DNA from: an uncultured Alphaproteobacteria bacterium
GTDB lineage: Bacteria; Pseudomonadota; Alphaproteobacteria; Rhizobiales; Ancalomicrobiaceae
Direction of reading: 5' to 3'
Length of the DNA: 64,000 bases
Assembly: GCA_937892955.1 (NCBI GenBank)
Contig: CALBKH010000005.1
Coordinates: 87,399-151,398, forward strand
This document shows, one piece after another, positions 27,395 through 36,323 of the stretch (position 1 is the first letter of the stretch; each line of letters begins with the position of its first letter). The notes below the pieces were generated by a model. It saw nothing but the letters and a program-made list of their open reading frames with translations, did not search any database and was not told where the DNA came from. The position numbers were made by a program, and so were the translations under genes.

Positions 27395-27874
27395 ATGTCC
27401 GACATGAACGACAAGCCGGGGCATCTGGCGCGCCGCTTCCAACAGATCGCGGTGGCGGTCTTCCACGCCGAAGTCGGCGCCGTCGGCTCGGATCTGACGC
27501 CGGTGCAATATGCGGCCCTGGCGGAGGTGGCGGGCCATCCGGGCATGGATCAGGCGACGCTCGCCGGCCGCATCGCCCTCGACCGGGCGACGATCACCGG
27601 GGTGGTCGACCGGCTCGAGAAGAAGGGCTACCTCGGCCGCGAGGTGAAGGACGAGGATCGCCGGGCCCGGGTGTTGCGCATCACCGACGAAGGGCGACGC
27701 GTCCTCGACACGATCGAGCCGGCGGTCGATGCGGCGCAGAAGGCGATGCTCGCCGGGCTGAACGCCGCCGAGGCGGCGGAGTTCATGCGGCTGCTCGCCA
27801 AGGCGATCGCCGCGGCCAACGATCTCAGTCGAGCGCCGCTGCGCGGTGCGACGTCGGAGGAAAGGGCGGAGTGA
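27395..27874 (+). CDS. MarR-family transcriptional regulator (MobR-like)
   Basis: A 159-residue winged-helix regulator with the MarR core: LTPVQYAALAEVAGHPGMDQATLAGRIALDRATITGVVDRLEKKG split as helix PVQYAALAEV, recognition helix DRATITGVVDRLEKKG, and wing REVKDEDRRARVLRITDEG. Divergent from the aromatic hydroxylase, it probably represses it until the aromatic substrate binds, as MobR does with 3-hydroxybenzoate. That function is by analogy. Confidence 0.85.
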   Translation: MSDMNDKPGHLARRFQQIAVAVFHAEVGAVGSDLTPVQYAALAEVAGHPGMDQATLAGRIALDRATITGVVDRLEKKGYLGREVKDEDRRARVLRITDEGRRVLDTIEPAVDAAQKAMLAGLNAAEAAEFMRLLAKAIAAANDLSRAPLRGATSEERAE

Positions 27875-27994
27875 TCTGGCCGCTCGGAGCTCGTCCGTGC
27901 CACGGCCTTTGCCGTCCCTGCCGGATTGTCATTTGAAATTCCATTTCCTCGATCGATTAAATCGCTGTTCATTTCCGGACCGTATCCTCGCGTC

Positions 27995-28684
27995 ATGGAT
28001 GTGAACTGGCGCAACAGCGAAGACCCGTTGGGCAAGATTCGTCTCGAGATCGCAAAGTCTCGAGGCGGCGGGTGCGGGCACCTCTTGAAGCCGCTGGCGG
28101 AACTGCACGCCGCCGGTCGCGGGCGCACGGGCCACTACGACGCCGCGCTCTACACCGAGACGGTGATCCATCTGCTCGGGCCGGCGACGTTGTTCGAACG
28201 CATGGCCTTCGCCGATACGGTCGCCGACATCGGCGGTCTGCCGTCCGGGGTTCTCGGTGCGCTTCTGCACGACGTCTATCTGGTGTCGCGCCCGATCATC
28301 GAGCGCGCCCGCCTCAGCGACGACGAGCTGATGACCGTCATCGCCAAGGATCCGAGCGAATCGACTCTGCTGGTCATCGCCCAGCGGGCGGGGACGGGGA
28401 TCCCGGTCACCGATCAGTTGGTCGAACTCGGCACCCTCAAGGTCCATCTGACGCTCGCCGCCAACGACGAGGCGAAGCTGTCGATCACCACCTTCGACTT
28501 CTTCTCCAACATGACCACGGCGCAGAACGACATGGATCTGGCGCTGGCCAAGCGCTCCGATCTGCCGGTGTCGATCGCCAAGGCGCTCTATCAGCGCGTC
28601 TCCGAACGCGCCGCGCGGCGGGTCGAGGAGATGATGATCCGCGACGGCAATCGCGGTCGCCGCTTCCTCGCTCTCAGCCGCTGA
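27995..28684 (+). CDS. DUF2336-like helical-repeat protein
   Basis: A 229-residue, probably cytoplasmic all-helical protein. The middle (LSDDELMTVIAKDPSESTLLVIAQRAGTGIPVTDQLVELG-like blocks, here named by LSDDELMTVI and VIAQRAGTGIPVTDQLV) resembles the HEAT-like repeats of DUF2336 proteins common in alphaproteobacteria. The start is doubtful: ATG at 27995 is chosen over a TTG at 27926. It lies alone between the MarR gene and the convergent sugar-acid cluster. No function is assigned. Confidence 0.55.
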   Translation: MDVNWRNSEDPLGKIRLEIAKSRGGGCGHLLKPLAELHAAGRGRTGHYDAALYTETVIHLLGPATLFERMAFADTVADIGGLPSGVLGALLHDVYLVSRPIIERARLSDDELMTVIAKDPSESTLLVIAQRAGTGIPVTDQLVELGTLKVHLTLAANDEAKLSITTFDFFSNMTTAQNDMDLALAKRSDLPVSIAKALYQRVSERAARRVEEMMIRDGNRGRRFLALSR

Positions 28685-28706
28685 AGCGGCCGGATCGGCG
28701 GCGGGC

Positions 28707-29483
28707 TCAAAGGACCGCCATCATGCCGCCGTCGACGTAGATGATCTGGCCGCTGATATAGTCGGAGGCCGGGGCGGCGAGGAAGACGACGGTTCCCACC
28801 ACGTCCTCCGGCTTTCCCCAGCGCCCCGCGGGCGTGCGCCGCCTGACCCAGCCGTCGAATTCCGGATCGTTCATCAGCGCCGTGTTCATCTCGGTGGCGA
28901 TGTAGCCTGGGCCGACGGCGTTGATCGTCAGGCCCTTACCCGCCCATTCCGCCGTCATCGACCGGGTCAGCATCTTGATACCGCCCTTCGCCGCCGTGTA
29001 GGGGGCGACGGTCGCGCGAGCGAGTTCGCTGGTCAGCGAGCCGATGTTGACGATCTTGCCGTGACCGCGCGCCACCATCCGCCGTGCCGCCTCGCGGCCC
29101 ACGACGAAGGCCGAGGTCAGGTTCACCTCGATCACCCGGCGCCAGTCTGCGGTGTCGAGGTCGAGCAGCGGCTTGCGGAACTGGATGCCGGCATTGTTGA
29201 CCAGGATGTCGACCGCGACGCCGCGCGCATCGAGCGCGGCGAAGGCGGCCTTCACCGCCGCCTCGTCGGTGACGTCGAACGGCGCCTCGTGGACGGTGTG
29301 ACCGCTCGCCCGGAGATCGCGGGCGGTTGCGGCGACCCCCTCGGCGGTGCTGCCGTTGATCACCACCGCCGCACCGGCTTCCGCCAAGCCTTCCGCGAAG
29401 CTGCGGCCGAGGCCGCGGGTCGATCCGGTGACGAGCGCGGTGCGGCCGCCGAGGTCGAAGGCTCGAGCGATCATCTGGGTCAT
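28707..29483 (-). CDS. SDR-family oxidoreductase (gluconate 5-dehydrogenase-like)
   Basis: A 258-residue classical short-chain dehydrogenase: NAD(P)-binding TGSTRGLG, NNAG motif VNNAGIQF, catalytic Ser in IVNIGSLTSELA, YxxxK in YTAAKGG, and C-terminal GQIIYVDGG. Similarity is to IdnO/Gno-type 5-ketogluconate reductases. Its start overlaps the stop of the enolase-superfamily gene (ATGA), so the two are co-translated. It is a paralogue of the SDR at 44286. The sugar-acid substrate cannot be fixed from sequence. Confidence 0.82.
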   Translation of the reverse strand: MTQMIARAFDLGGRTALVTGSTRGLGRSFAEGLAEAGAAVVINGSTAEGVAATARDLRASGHTVHEAPFDVTDEAAVKAAFAALDARGVAVDILVNNAGIQFRKPLLDLDTADWRRVIEVNLTSAFVVGREAARRMVARGHGKIVNIGSLTSELARATVAPYTAAKGGIKMLTRSMTAEWAGKGLTINAVGPGYIATEMNTALMNDPEFDGWVRRRTPAGRWGKPEDVVGTVVFLAAPASDYISGQIIYVDGGMMAVL

Positions 29484-30685
29484 CCTCGCAGTTCGGAGCG
29501 CCGGACGCGCAGGTCGGAACGTTCGTAGACGGCCGGCAGCAGTTCGGTGCACAGGCCGACGCCCTCCATCGGCAGGACGCGGCCGTTCTCGATCTTCGGC
29601 ATCTCGGTGACCAGTTCGCGGTACCAGCCGGTGTAGAAAGCGCGCACCGATTCCTGGATCAGCGTGTTCGGCGTCGCGAGCGAGGAATGGACGGCGGCGA
29701 CGTAGCCGACCGGGCCGGTGCAGTCGTGCGGCGCATAGGGCCGATGCCAGGTCTCCGCCAGGGACGCGATCTTGCGCCCCTCGGTGAGGCCGCCGGTCCA
29801 GGCGAGATCGGTCATCACCACCTGGATGGCGTCCTGTTCCAGCATGTCCTTGTAGGGCCAGCGCGACCCCAGCGTCTCGCTGGCGCAGACCCAGACGTCG
29901 GTCGCCGCCGAATATTCGGCGAGCGCCGCCGGCGAGTTCATGCGGATCGGGTCCTCGTACCAGGTGGGTGCGTAGTCCTCGAGGACGCGAGCGATCTTCT
30001 TCGCCGTCGGCAGGTTCCACAGGCAGTGGAACTCGACCATGATCTCGATCCGATCGCCGACCGCCTTGCGGATCTTCTCGAACGGCTCGACCGCCTTCTT
30101 CATCTGCTCGGCGGTGATGTAGAGGCCGTTGTTCTCGATCGCCGCCGGGTCGAAGGGCCAGATCTTCATGGCCGGAATGCCCTGCTCGAGCAGGCTTTCG
30201 GCGAGCGCCCCGGCGTCGGTCATGAAGGCCTTCAGATCCTCGTAGGGGCCGTCGGTGCGATCGAGGTTCCAGGTGTCGACCGGTTTGATCTTGTGGGAGC
30301 GGACGTAGCCGTAGCCGGCGCAGGTGTTGTAGACGCGCACGCCGTCGTGGCAGAGGCCGCCGAGCATCTGATGCACCGGCTGGCCGCAGACCTTGCCGAA
30401 GAGGTCCCACAGCGCGATGTCGATCGCCGACGCGGCCCGATATTCGGCGCCGGTCGAGGACTGGGCGAGCGGCAGGTTGACCATGTCGCGCGCGATCGCT
30501 TCGATGTGCAGCGGATTTCGACCGAGCAGGCGCAGGCTCAGCGTGTCGTGGATGTGGGCCTCGACCGCGCCGGCGCCGTAGAAGGTCTCGCCGAGGCCGA
30601 TCACGCCGGCGTCGGTGTGGATGTGGACCCAGAGAAGGTTGGCGAACTCGTCGAGGCGCAGCGTCTCGATCCTGGTGATCTTCAT
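29480..30685 (-). CDS. mandelate racemase / muconate lactonizing enzyme family sugar-acid dehydratase
   Basis: A 401-residue enolase-superfamily enzyme that abstracts the proton alpha to a carboxylate, usually dehydrating an aldonate to its 2-keto-3-deoxy acid. The N-terminal capping domain (MKITRIETLRLDEF) is followed by the barrel with MKIWPFD (catalytic Lys region), metal ligands in IMVEFHCLWN, YEDPIRMN and VCASETL, and the His acid APHDCTGPVG. The HxN-type and acid His layout suggests the D-galactonate/D-mannonate dehydratase side of the family. It belongs to a minus-strand operon running 32523 to 28707. Confidence 0.82.
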   Translation of the reverse strand: MKITRIETLRLDEFANLLWVHIHTDAGVIGLGETFYGAGAVEAHIHDTLSLRLLGRNPLHIEAIARDMVNLPLAQSSTGAEYRAASAIDIALWDLFGKVCGQPVHQMLGGLCHDGVRVYNTCAGYGYVRSHKIKPVDTWNLDRTDGPYEDLKAFMTDAGALAESLLEQGIPAMKIWPFDPAAIENNGLYITAEQMKKAVEPFEKIRKAVGDRIEIMVEFHCLWNLPTAKKIARVLEDYAPTWYEDPIRMNSPAALAEYSAATDVWVCASETLGSRWPYKDMLEQDAIQVVMTDLAWTGGLTEGRKIASLAETWHRPYAPHDCTGPVGYVAAVHSSLATPNTLIQESVRAFYTGWYRELVTEMPKIENGRVLPMEGVGLCTELLPAVYERSDLRVRRSELRG

Positions 30686-30733
30686 CGGGCTCTCCTCCCG
30701 CCGAGGGACTTCGCCTCGGCTCTCCCTGGTCGT

Positions 30734-31744
30734 TCAGCCGTCGGTCTCGTCGCGCACCGGCGCGAGGCCGGGGCGGACGACGTTGACCAGCGAACACCCG
30801 TCGAGACGACGGACGACGTTGTCGGCGATGACGGCGCGGCGGCGGGCGACGGTGCCTTCGGTCCATCCCGACATGTGCGGGGTCATCACGATGTTCGAAA
30901 GCTCGTGGAACGGCAGGTTCGAGGGATGCGGCGCCGGCTCGGCGGCGCTCGGATAGCGCCACCAGGTGTCGATCACCGCACCGCCGATACGCTTCTCGCG
31001 CAACGCCTCGTAGAGCGCCCGCTCGTCGATGGTGGCGCCGCGGCCGACGTTGAAGATCACCGCATGCGGCCGCATCGCCGCGAAGGCGGCGGCGTCGACC
31101 ATGCCCGCGGTCTCCCGCGTCGCCGGCACCGACACGACGAAGAAGTCGGCGGCGCTCCAGAACGCGTCGAGGCGATCGAGAGTGAAGGCGAGATCGATCT
31201 CGTCGCCGGTCGCGACGCTGCTGCGGTTGGCGACGACGACCTCCATGTCGAAGACCTTGGCGCGCCGCGCGATCGCCTTGCCGATGTGGCCGTAGCCGAG
31301 GAGACCGATGGTCTTGCCGGCCATCTCCGGGTGGAGGCGGGCCGGCGCGCCCGACTGGAACGACCAGACGCCGCGGCGCAGGTCCGCGTCCGCGGTGGCG
31401 AGCGGCACGTGGCGGGCGAGGAGGGCGGCGAAGACGTATTCGGCGATCGCCTGTTCGTGGCCGAAGCAGTTGCAGACGGCGGCCTCCGCCGGCAATGCCG
31501 CGAGGTCGACGGCGTCGTATCCGGCGCCCGGAACGTGGAAGAGCGAGAGCCGCTCGGGCCGCGGCAGGCTCGCGTCGAACTTCACCCCGACGATCACGTC
31601 CGCCTCGGCATAGGCGCGGATGTCGTCCGGATCGGTCAACGCGTCGGGCAGGACGCGGATCTCGGCCGGCCGATCGAGCAGCGCGGCGAAGCCGGGCGCG
31701 AAGGACGAGGCGTTCTCGCCGTGGAAGACGATCTTCGGCTGCAT
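30734..31744 (-). CDS. D-2-hydroxyacid dehydrogenase, NAD-binding
   Basis: A 336-residue member of the D-isomer-specific 2-hydroxyacid dehydrogenase family: Rossmann motif GLLGYGHIGKAIAR, the catalytic Arg in FNVGRGATIDE, Glu in the following helix, and His in MTPHMSGWTEG. FWSAADFFVVSVPATRET is the usual nucleotide-domain block. It probably oxidises or reduces a 2-hydroxy/2-oxo sugar acid from the neighbouring dehydratase route. The ATG at 31744 gives the family length. Confidence 0.82.
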   Translation of the reverse strand: MQPKIVFHGENASSFAPGFAALLDRPAEIRVLPDALTDPDDIRAYAEADVIVGVKFDASLPRPERLSLFHVPGAGYDAVDLAALPAEAAVCNCFGHEQAIAEYVFAALLARHVPLATADADLRRGVWSFQSGAPARLHPEMAGKTIGLLGYGHIGKAIARRAKVFDMEVVVANRSSVATGDEIDLAFTLDRLDAFWSAADFFVVSVPATRETAGMVDAAAFAAMRPHAVIFNVGRGATIDERALYEALREKRIGGAVIDTWWRYPSAAEPAPHPSNLPFHELSNIVMTPHMSGWTEGTVARRRAVIADNVVRRLDGCSLVNVVRPGLAPVRDETDG

Positions 31745-31761
31745 GGGCGGGCTCGTCTCCT

Positions 31762-32523
31762 TCAGGCCCCGAGCAGGGGTTCGATCGAACAATCGAGGAG
31801 GCGCGGATCGAGCCCGGTCTCCATGACGTCGAACATGCGGTCGACGTAGTCGACGAGAGCGTCGGAAGCGGCGCCCGCCTTCTCCGCGTCGCGCTTGGCG
31901 ATCGCCGCGAGCAGCGCGAGGTGGACGTCGACGGTCTCGCCGAGATCGGTGTGATCCGGCATGAAGCGGTGATGGATGTAGCCGATGCGGCGGAAGATCG
32001 TGTGGAGCGGCCTGAGCGTGTGTTCGAGGAAAGGCTCGCCGGCCGCCGCCAGGATCAGCGCGTCGATGCGCCGGTCGAGGACGTTGAAATCGTCGAGACC
32101 GATGGTGTCGCGCTTGTCGCGCAGCAGCCGCTCGATGTGCAGCATCTGATTGCGATGCGACAGGCTCGCCCGCTCGGCGGCGAGCTTCACCACGAAGCGT
32201 TCGATGTCGCGGCGGAGGCGCAGCAGCAGCCGTTCGCGGGCGAGGTCGATGGGCGCGATCTGCAGGCCGTGGCGCGGGCGGATGATGATCAGCGTGTCGG
32301 CGGCGAGCCGGTTCACGGCATTGTGTACCGGGGTGCGGCCGAGGCCGGTCAGGTCCTGGAGCTCCTGAAGGTTGAGCGAACGCCCCGGCTTCAGCTCACA
32401 GGTGACCAGCTTCTCTTCGATGCGCTGATGCGCCAACTCGAAGAAATTGACGCGATTGCGCCGTCGCGGCGCCGCGTCGTCCGCCGTCGGAACCAGTTCC
32501 ACGACCGTCGAACCCGCAGGCAT
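31762..32523 (-). CDS. GntR-family (FCD) transcriptional regulator
   Basis: A 253-residue regulator with an N-terminal winged helix (LNLQELQDLTGLGRTPVHNAVNRLAADTLI, where GLGRTPVHNAVNRL is the recognition helix) and an FCD C-terminal domain (FNVLDRRIDALILAAAGEPFLE, VDVHLALLAAIAKRD). It is the first gene of the minus-strand set with the hydroxyacid dehydrogenase, enolase-superfamily dehydratase and SDR. A clean palindrome (32583-32598) lies between it and the divergent idnD gene, so it probably controls both directions. Confidence 0.83.
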   Translation of the reverse strand: MPAGSTVVELVPTADDAAPRRRNRVNFFELAHQRIEEKLVTCELKPGRSLNLQELQDLTGLGRTPVHNAVNRLAADTLIIIRPRHGLQIAPIDLARERLLLRLRRDIERFVVKLAAERASLSHRNQMLHIERLLRDKRDTIGLDDFNVLDRRIDALILAAAGEPFLEHTLRPLHTIFRRIGYIHHRFMPDHTDLGETVDVHLALLAAIAKRDAEKAGAASDALVDYVDRMFDVMETGLDPRLLDCSIEPLLGA

Positions 32524-32582
32524 GCCCGGCCTCCCTCGTCTCGGCCCTCGTGACGGGACCGTTCGACGACGCATAAGACATG

Positions 32583-32598
32583 TTGTGATATATTACAA
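32583..32598. promoter_or_regulatory. candidate GntR/FCD operator between gntR and idnD
   Basis: TTGTGATATATTACAA is a 16-bp palindrome with one mismatched pair, of the form expected for FCD-type regulators. It is 60 bp upstream of the gntR start and 93 bp upstream of idnD, in the only AT-rich stretch of the gap. Confidence 0.6.
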
Positions 32599-32690
32599 GA
32601 TATGGCATCGAGGCGGTATCGAACGGGAACGGCCGAGATCCGGAATGCCGGTGGAGCCGTCGCCGAGGACCGAGGTCGGGAGGAGAGCCC

Positions 32691-33722
32691 ATGCGCGCCG
32701 TCGTCGTTCACGCCCCCAAGGACCTGAGGCTCGAAGAGTTTCCCGATCCGGCCCCGGGGCGGGGCGAGGTCCGGGTGAAGATCGGCGCCGGCGGCATCTG
32801 CGGCTCGGACCTGCACTACTACCACGACGGCGGTTTCGGCACGGTGCGCATCCGCCAGCCGATGGCGCTCGGCCACGAGATCGCCGGTGAGGTCGTCGCG
32901 CTCGGCGAGGGCGTCTCCCATCTCGCCATCGGCACCCGCGTCGCGGTCAATCCGAGCAAGCCCTGCGGCACCTGCGTCCACTGTCGCGAGGGTCGGCGCA
33001 ACCAGTGCCTCGACATGCGCTTCATGGGCTCGGCCATGCGCTTTCCCCATGTCCAGGGCGGCTTCCGCGAATATGTGACGGTCGACGACTTCCGCGCCGT
33101 TCCCGTCTCCGACCGGACGACGCTCGCCGAAGCGGCGATGGCCGAGCCGCTGTCGGTGTGCCTCCACGCCGCGGCGCAGGCCGGCGCGCTCTTCGGCAAG
33201 CGCGTGCTGGTGACCGGCACCGGGCCGATCGGCGCGCTGATGGTGCTGGTGGCGAAGACCGCCGGCGCGGCCGAACTGGTGGCGACCGACGTCGCCGACA
33301 GGCCGCTCGAGGTGGCGCGCCGGCTCGGCGCCGATCACGCCATCAACGTCGCCACCGACGCCGGGGCGCTCGAGCCCTGGCGTGCCGGCAAAGGCGTCTT
33401 CGACGTGGTGTTCGAGGCTTCCGCCAATCAGTCGGCGGTGCGCTCGGCGCTCGACATGCTCAGGCCCGGCGGCATCCTGGTGCAACTCGGTGTCGGCGGC
33501 GACATGAGCCTGCCGATCAACGTCATCGTCGCCAAGGAGCTGCAGATCCGCGGCACCTTCCGCTTCGATCCCGAATTCGAACTGGCCGTCCGCCTGATGG
33601 GCGAGGGCAAGATCGACGTCACCCCGGTGATCAGCGCCTCGATGCCCTTCCAGGCGGCGGTCGACGCCTTCGAACTGGCGAGCGATCGCTCGCGCGCCAT
33701 GAAGGTACAGCTGACGTTCTGA
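32691..33722 (+). CDS. idnD: L-idonate 5-dehydrogenase-like zinc alcohol dehydrogenase
   Basis: A 343-residue medium-chain dehydrogenase. GGICGSDLHYYHDGG holds the catalytic-zinc Cys, MALGHEIAGEVV the catalytic His/Glu, and CGTCVHCREGRRNQC the four structural-zinc cysteines. VLVTGTGPIGALMVL is the cofactor-binding motif. The whole pattern is that of IdnD, which interconverts L-idonate and 5-ketogluconate; gluconate-5-dehydrogenase-like SDRs nearby would complete the route. Other polyol dehydrogenases (sorbitol, threonine) are alternatives. It is divergent from the GntR regulator. Confidence 0.84.
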   Translation: MRAVVVHAPKDLRLEEFPDPAPGRGEVRVKIGAGGICGSDLHYYHDGGFGTVRIRQPMALGHEIAGEVVALGEGVSHLAIGTRVAVNPSKPCGTCVHCREGRRNQCLDMRFMGSAMRFPHVQGGFREYVTVDDFRAVPVSDRTTLAEAAMAEPLSVCLHAAAQAGALFGKRVLVTGTGPIGALMVLVAKTAGAAELVATDVADRPLEVARRLGADHAINVATDAGALEPWRAGKGVFDVVFEASANQSAVRSALDMLRPGGILVQLGVGGDMSLPINVIVAKELQIRGTFRFDPEFELAVRLMGEGKIDVTPVISASMPFQAAVDAFELASDRSRAMKVQLTF

Positions 33723-34023
33723 AGGCAGGGCGATCGCGCGTCGCGGCGTCGACTTCGATCGAGGCAGGGGGAATGCCGCGGGCGTCCCTTCTCCCCTTGC
33801 GGGAGAAGGTGGCCGAAGGCCGGATGAGGGGTCCGGGCCTCTCCTCGCACGCAGGAGTCCGTCGCCGTTCCCCGATGCCGCTGACGCGGCACCCCCTCAT
33901 CCGCCCCTGCGGGGCACCTTCTCCCGCGAGGGGAGAAGGAAGAGCGGCCTCCGACGAGCCCGAGACCACCGAACAGACGTCGCGTTGTCGCCCCGCTTCC
34001 GAACGCCCGGCGCGATCCGGTCC
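33723..34023. other. 301-bp gap between convergent idnD and dehydratase genes
   Basis: Apart from palindromic repeat copy 2 I see no gene here. The repeat's stems may act as a two-way transcription stop for the convergent genes. Confidence 0.5.
33786..33939 (+). repeat. dispersed palindromic element, copy 2
   Basis: Left arm 33786-33831 (CCCTTCTCCCCTTGCGGGAG then GGCCGAAGGCC and GATGAGGGG) and right arm 33891-33939 are inverted to each other around a ~59-bp spacer. It matches copies 1 (inverted) and 3 (same direction). Confidence 0.85.
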
Positions 34024-36225
34024 CTATCCCGCCGCGCCGCGCCCCGGCCAGGGCAGCACGGCGCGGCGGTCGACGGAGAGGGGCACCACACCGGTTTCGG
34101 CCGAGGTGGTGTCGTCGATCCAGTTGCACGCCGCGACCTGACGCTTGCGCGCCTCCATCCGGGCGTGACGCTCGGCGACGAGATCGGCGCGTTCGTCGAG
34201 CGGCGCCTGCGCCAGCGGTTCGAGCCGGCCGGTGAGGAACGCCTCGCGGTCGAGAACATCGATCCGCCGTTCCCCGAGCCTGACCCACAACAGGTCCCCG
34301 GTCACCAGCGCGCCGATGCCGCCACCCTCGTAGGCCTCCGGCGTCACGTGGCCGATGCAGGCGCCCTTGGTCACGCCCGAATAGCGGCCGTCGGTCATCA
34401 GGATAGAAGTTCGCTCCAGCGTCCCCTGGTGACGCAGGTAGGTGGAGGGCGCGAACATCTCCGGCATGCCGAAGGCCTTCGGTCCCTGACCGGCGATGAC
34501 GAAGGCGAAGGCCAGCGTGCCCTTGACCACCATGGCGGCGAGATCGTCGCCCGGATCGCCGCCGTTGATCGCCCTGAGACGATCGGTCAGCGCCGGCGGC
34601 AGATCCATCGTCCCGCACAGGGTCTTCACCAGATCGGTCGAGCGCAGCTCGCCGTTGCACACCGTCTCGTTCTCGTAATGGCGGACGAGGAAGACGCGGC
34701 CGTCGAAGCGGGCGACCTGCTCGCTCGACATGCCCGCGACCTTGAGGATGCAGGTGGAGAAGAAATTGCCGGCGAGGACGTCGGTGCCGGAGCGGGCGCG
34801 GATCGGCCTGGTGCGGATCACCGAGCGTTCCTCGGGCAGCTTCGGCGACACCGCCACCGGCAGCGCCGCGACGCGCTCGCGCCAGGTCCTGCCGGTCACC
34901 GTCGGCGCGTCGAGATCCATCGGCACGCCGAGATCGTCGAGTACCTTGTAGATGCTGTCGATGCCGTGGTGGAACCCCGCCGCCGCCTGCTCGGCCAGCA
35001 CGAAGGTGTCGCGACCCTCGGTCAGCGAATGGGCGAAGACGTCGGGAACCGAGTGGGCGTCTGCGATACGGGCGTAGTCGAAGAGCGTGACGTCGAAGCC
35101 GGCGTGGCGCATGACGCAGGGCATGTGCAGCATCAGGTTCGACGACGAACCGGTGGCGCCGTGGATGCGCACGGCATTGGCGTAGTTCGCCGCGAGGATG
35201 TCGCAGAGCGCCAGCTCCGGCTTGTTGATCATGCGGAAGAGCGTGTCGACGCTCGACGAGACGAGGTCGAGCCCCGGCTCCTCCATCAGCAGTTCGGCGC
35301 CGCGCGGCACCAGTCCGAGGGCGGAGACCAGGGTGCGCGACGAGTTGCCGGTGCCGTTGAAGGCGCAGATGCCGCCCTTCTCGTCGCAGGTGGCCATCGC
35401 CAGTTCGTTCAGGATCGCGTCGGCCTCGCCGCGCGAAACGATGCCGTGGCCGACGGCGCGTTCGAGCTGGCCGAGGAAGGCCTCGTCCGACGAGCACTGC
35501 AGGATGTAGCGGCAGTTCTCCTCGATGTCGGCGGCGAGCTGAGCGTCGCCGATCGCCCGCGCCTCGTCCTGGATCGCGGCGAGCTTGGCGCGGGTCGCGG
35601 GCGGGATGCGTCCGCCCTTCAACACGTGCGAGGGGACGAACACCGCCCACACCGGTGCGGTGCCGCGCTCCGGTTCGCGCCGCGCCCGATCGGCGGCGGC
35701 GAGGCCGGAGAGGATGCCGGTCGGGGTCTTGTCGCAGCCGGAGAGCACGTAGGCCGCGTGATAGGAATGGCCCTCGAAGTTGATGTTCACCGCCATGGCG
35801 GTGTGGTTGCGGCTGGCGAGCGAATAGCTCTGGCCGATGTTCGACTGGGCGGTGCCGTCGCAGATCACCGGGATGCCGAAGGTGAAGGGCACGCCGCCGT
35901 TCTGCCAGACGCGGGCGGCGGCGCGCAGCATGTGCTCGTGGTCGAGAAGATGGGCCGGATGATCTGCCGAGCCCTGGATGATGCAGATGCGCGGCCGGTT
36001 CGCCGCGAGGCGCGCCACGATCTCGGCGAGCCCGTAGTCGCCGAGGCCGGTGAAATCGCGGTCGCCGGCGAGCAGCGCGTCGGCGCGGCGCAGGAGCGCC
36101 CTGACCGTGATCGGCTCGTTGGAGAGGCCCTGGATGCAGTGTCGATAGGGATTGGCGGTCTCGGCGACGACGAGATCGGCGAATTCGGAATTGAGAACCT
36201 CGGCTCGTCGATCGGTCATGCGCAT
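34024..36225 (-). CDS. IlvD/Edd-family dehydratase, long divergent form
   Basis: A 733-residue member of the Fe-S dependent dihydroxy-acid/sugar-acid dehydratase family. Family marks are YVLSGCDKTPTG (cluster Cys), CAFNGTGNSSRTL (second Cys region), TGSSSNLMLHMPCVMRHAG, FDGRVFLVRHYENE and ILMTDGRYSGVTKGACIGHVTPEA. It is about 130-150 residues longer than the usual 570-600: an extra segment lies in the N-terminal half (roughly residues 60-330), where other members run straight from PCN-type to GCDKT-type motifs. The usual PCN of the first cluster ligand is not evident. It probably dehydrates a sugar acid to a 2-keto-3-deoxy acid; the specific substrate is unknown. Start chosen at 36225. Confidence 0.75.
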   Translation of the reverse strand: MRMTDRRAEVLNSEFADLVVAETANPYRHCIQGLSNEPITVRALLRRADALLAGDRDFTGLGDYGLAEIVARLAANRPRICIIQGSADHPAHLLDHEHMLRAAARVWQNGGVPFTFGIPVICDGTAQSNIGQSYSLASRNHTAMAVNINFEGHSYHAAYVLSGCDKTPTGILSGLAAADRARREPERGTAPVWAVFVPSHVLKGGRIPPATRAKLAAIQDEARAIGDAQLAADIEENCRYILQCSSDEAFLGQLERAVGHGIVSRGEADAILNELAMATCDEKGGICAFNGTGNSSRTLVSALGLVPRGAELLMEEPGLDLVSSSVDTLFRMINKPELALCDILAANYANAVRIHGATGSSSNLMLHMPCVMRHAGFDVTLFDYARIADAHSVPDVFAHSLTEGRDTFVLAEQAAAGFHHGIDSIYKVLDDLGVPMDLDAPTVTGRTWRERVAALPVAVSPKLPEERSVIRTRPIRARSGTDVLAGNFFSTCILKVAGMSSEQVARFDGRVFLVRHYENETVCNGELRSTDLVKTLCGTMDLPPALTDRLRAINGGDPGDDLAAMVVKGTLAFAFVIAGQGPKAFGMPEMFAPSTYLRHQGTLERTSILMTDGRYSGVTKGACIGHVTPEAYEGGGIGALVTGDLLWVRLGERRIDVLDREAFLTGRLEPLAQAPLDERADLVAERHARMEARKRQVAACNWIDDTTSAETGVVPLSVDRRAVLPWPGRGAAG

Positions 36226-36323
36226 GGCTCCTGAAAACGCGAGAGGCCGTCGTATCGAAAAGTGGGATGTCGATGTCGCAGGGACCCCGCACCCGAGTGG
36301 GATCGGTGATTCCTTCGTCCGCG

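Noticed and set aside
27926..27994. N-terminal extension of the DUF2336-like protein from TTG 27926
   Set aside because: The extra 23 residues show no conservation or ribosome site; the ATG at 27995 is preferred, though not certain.
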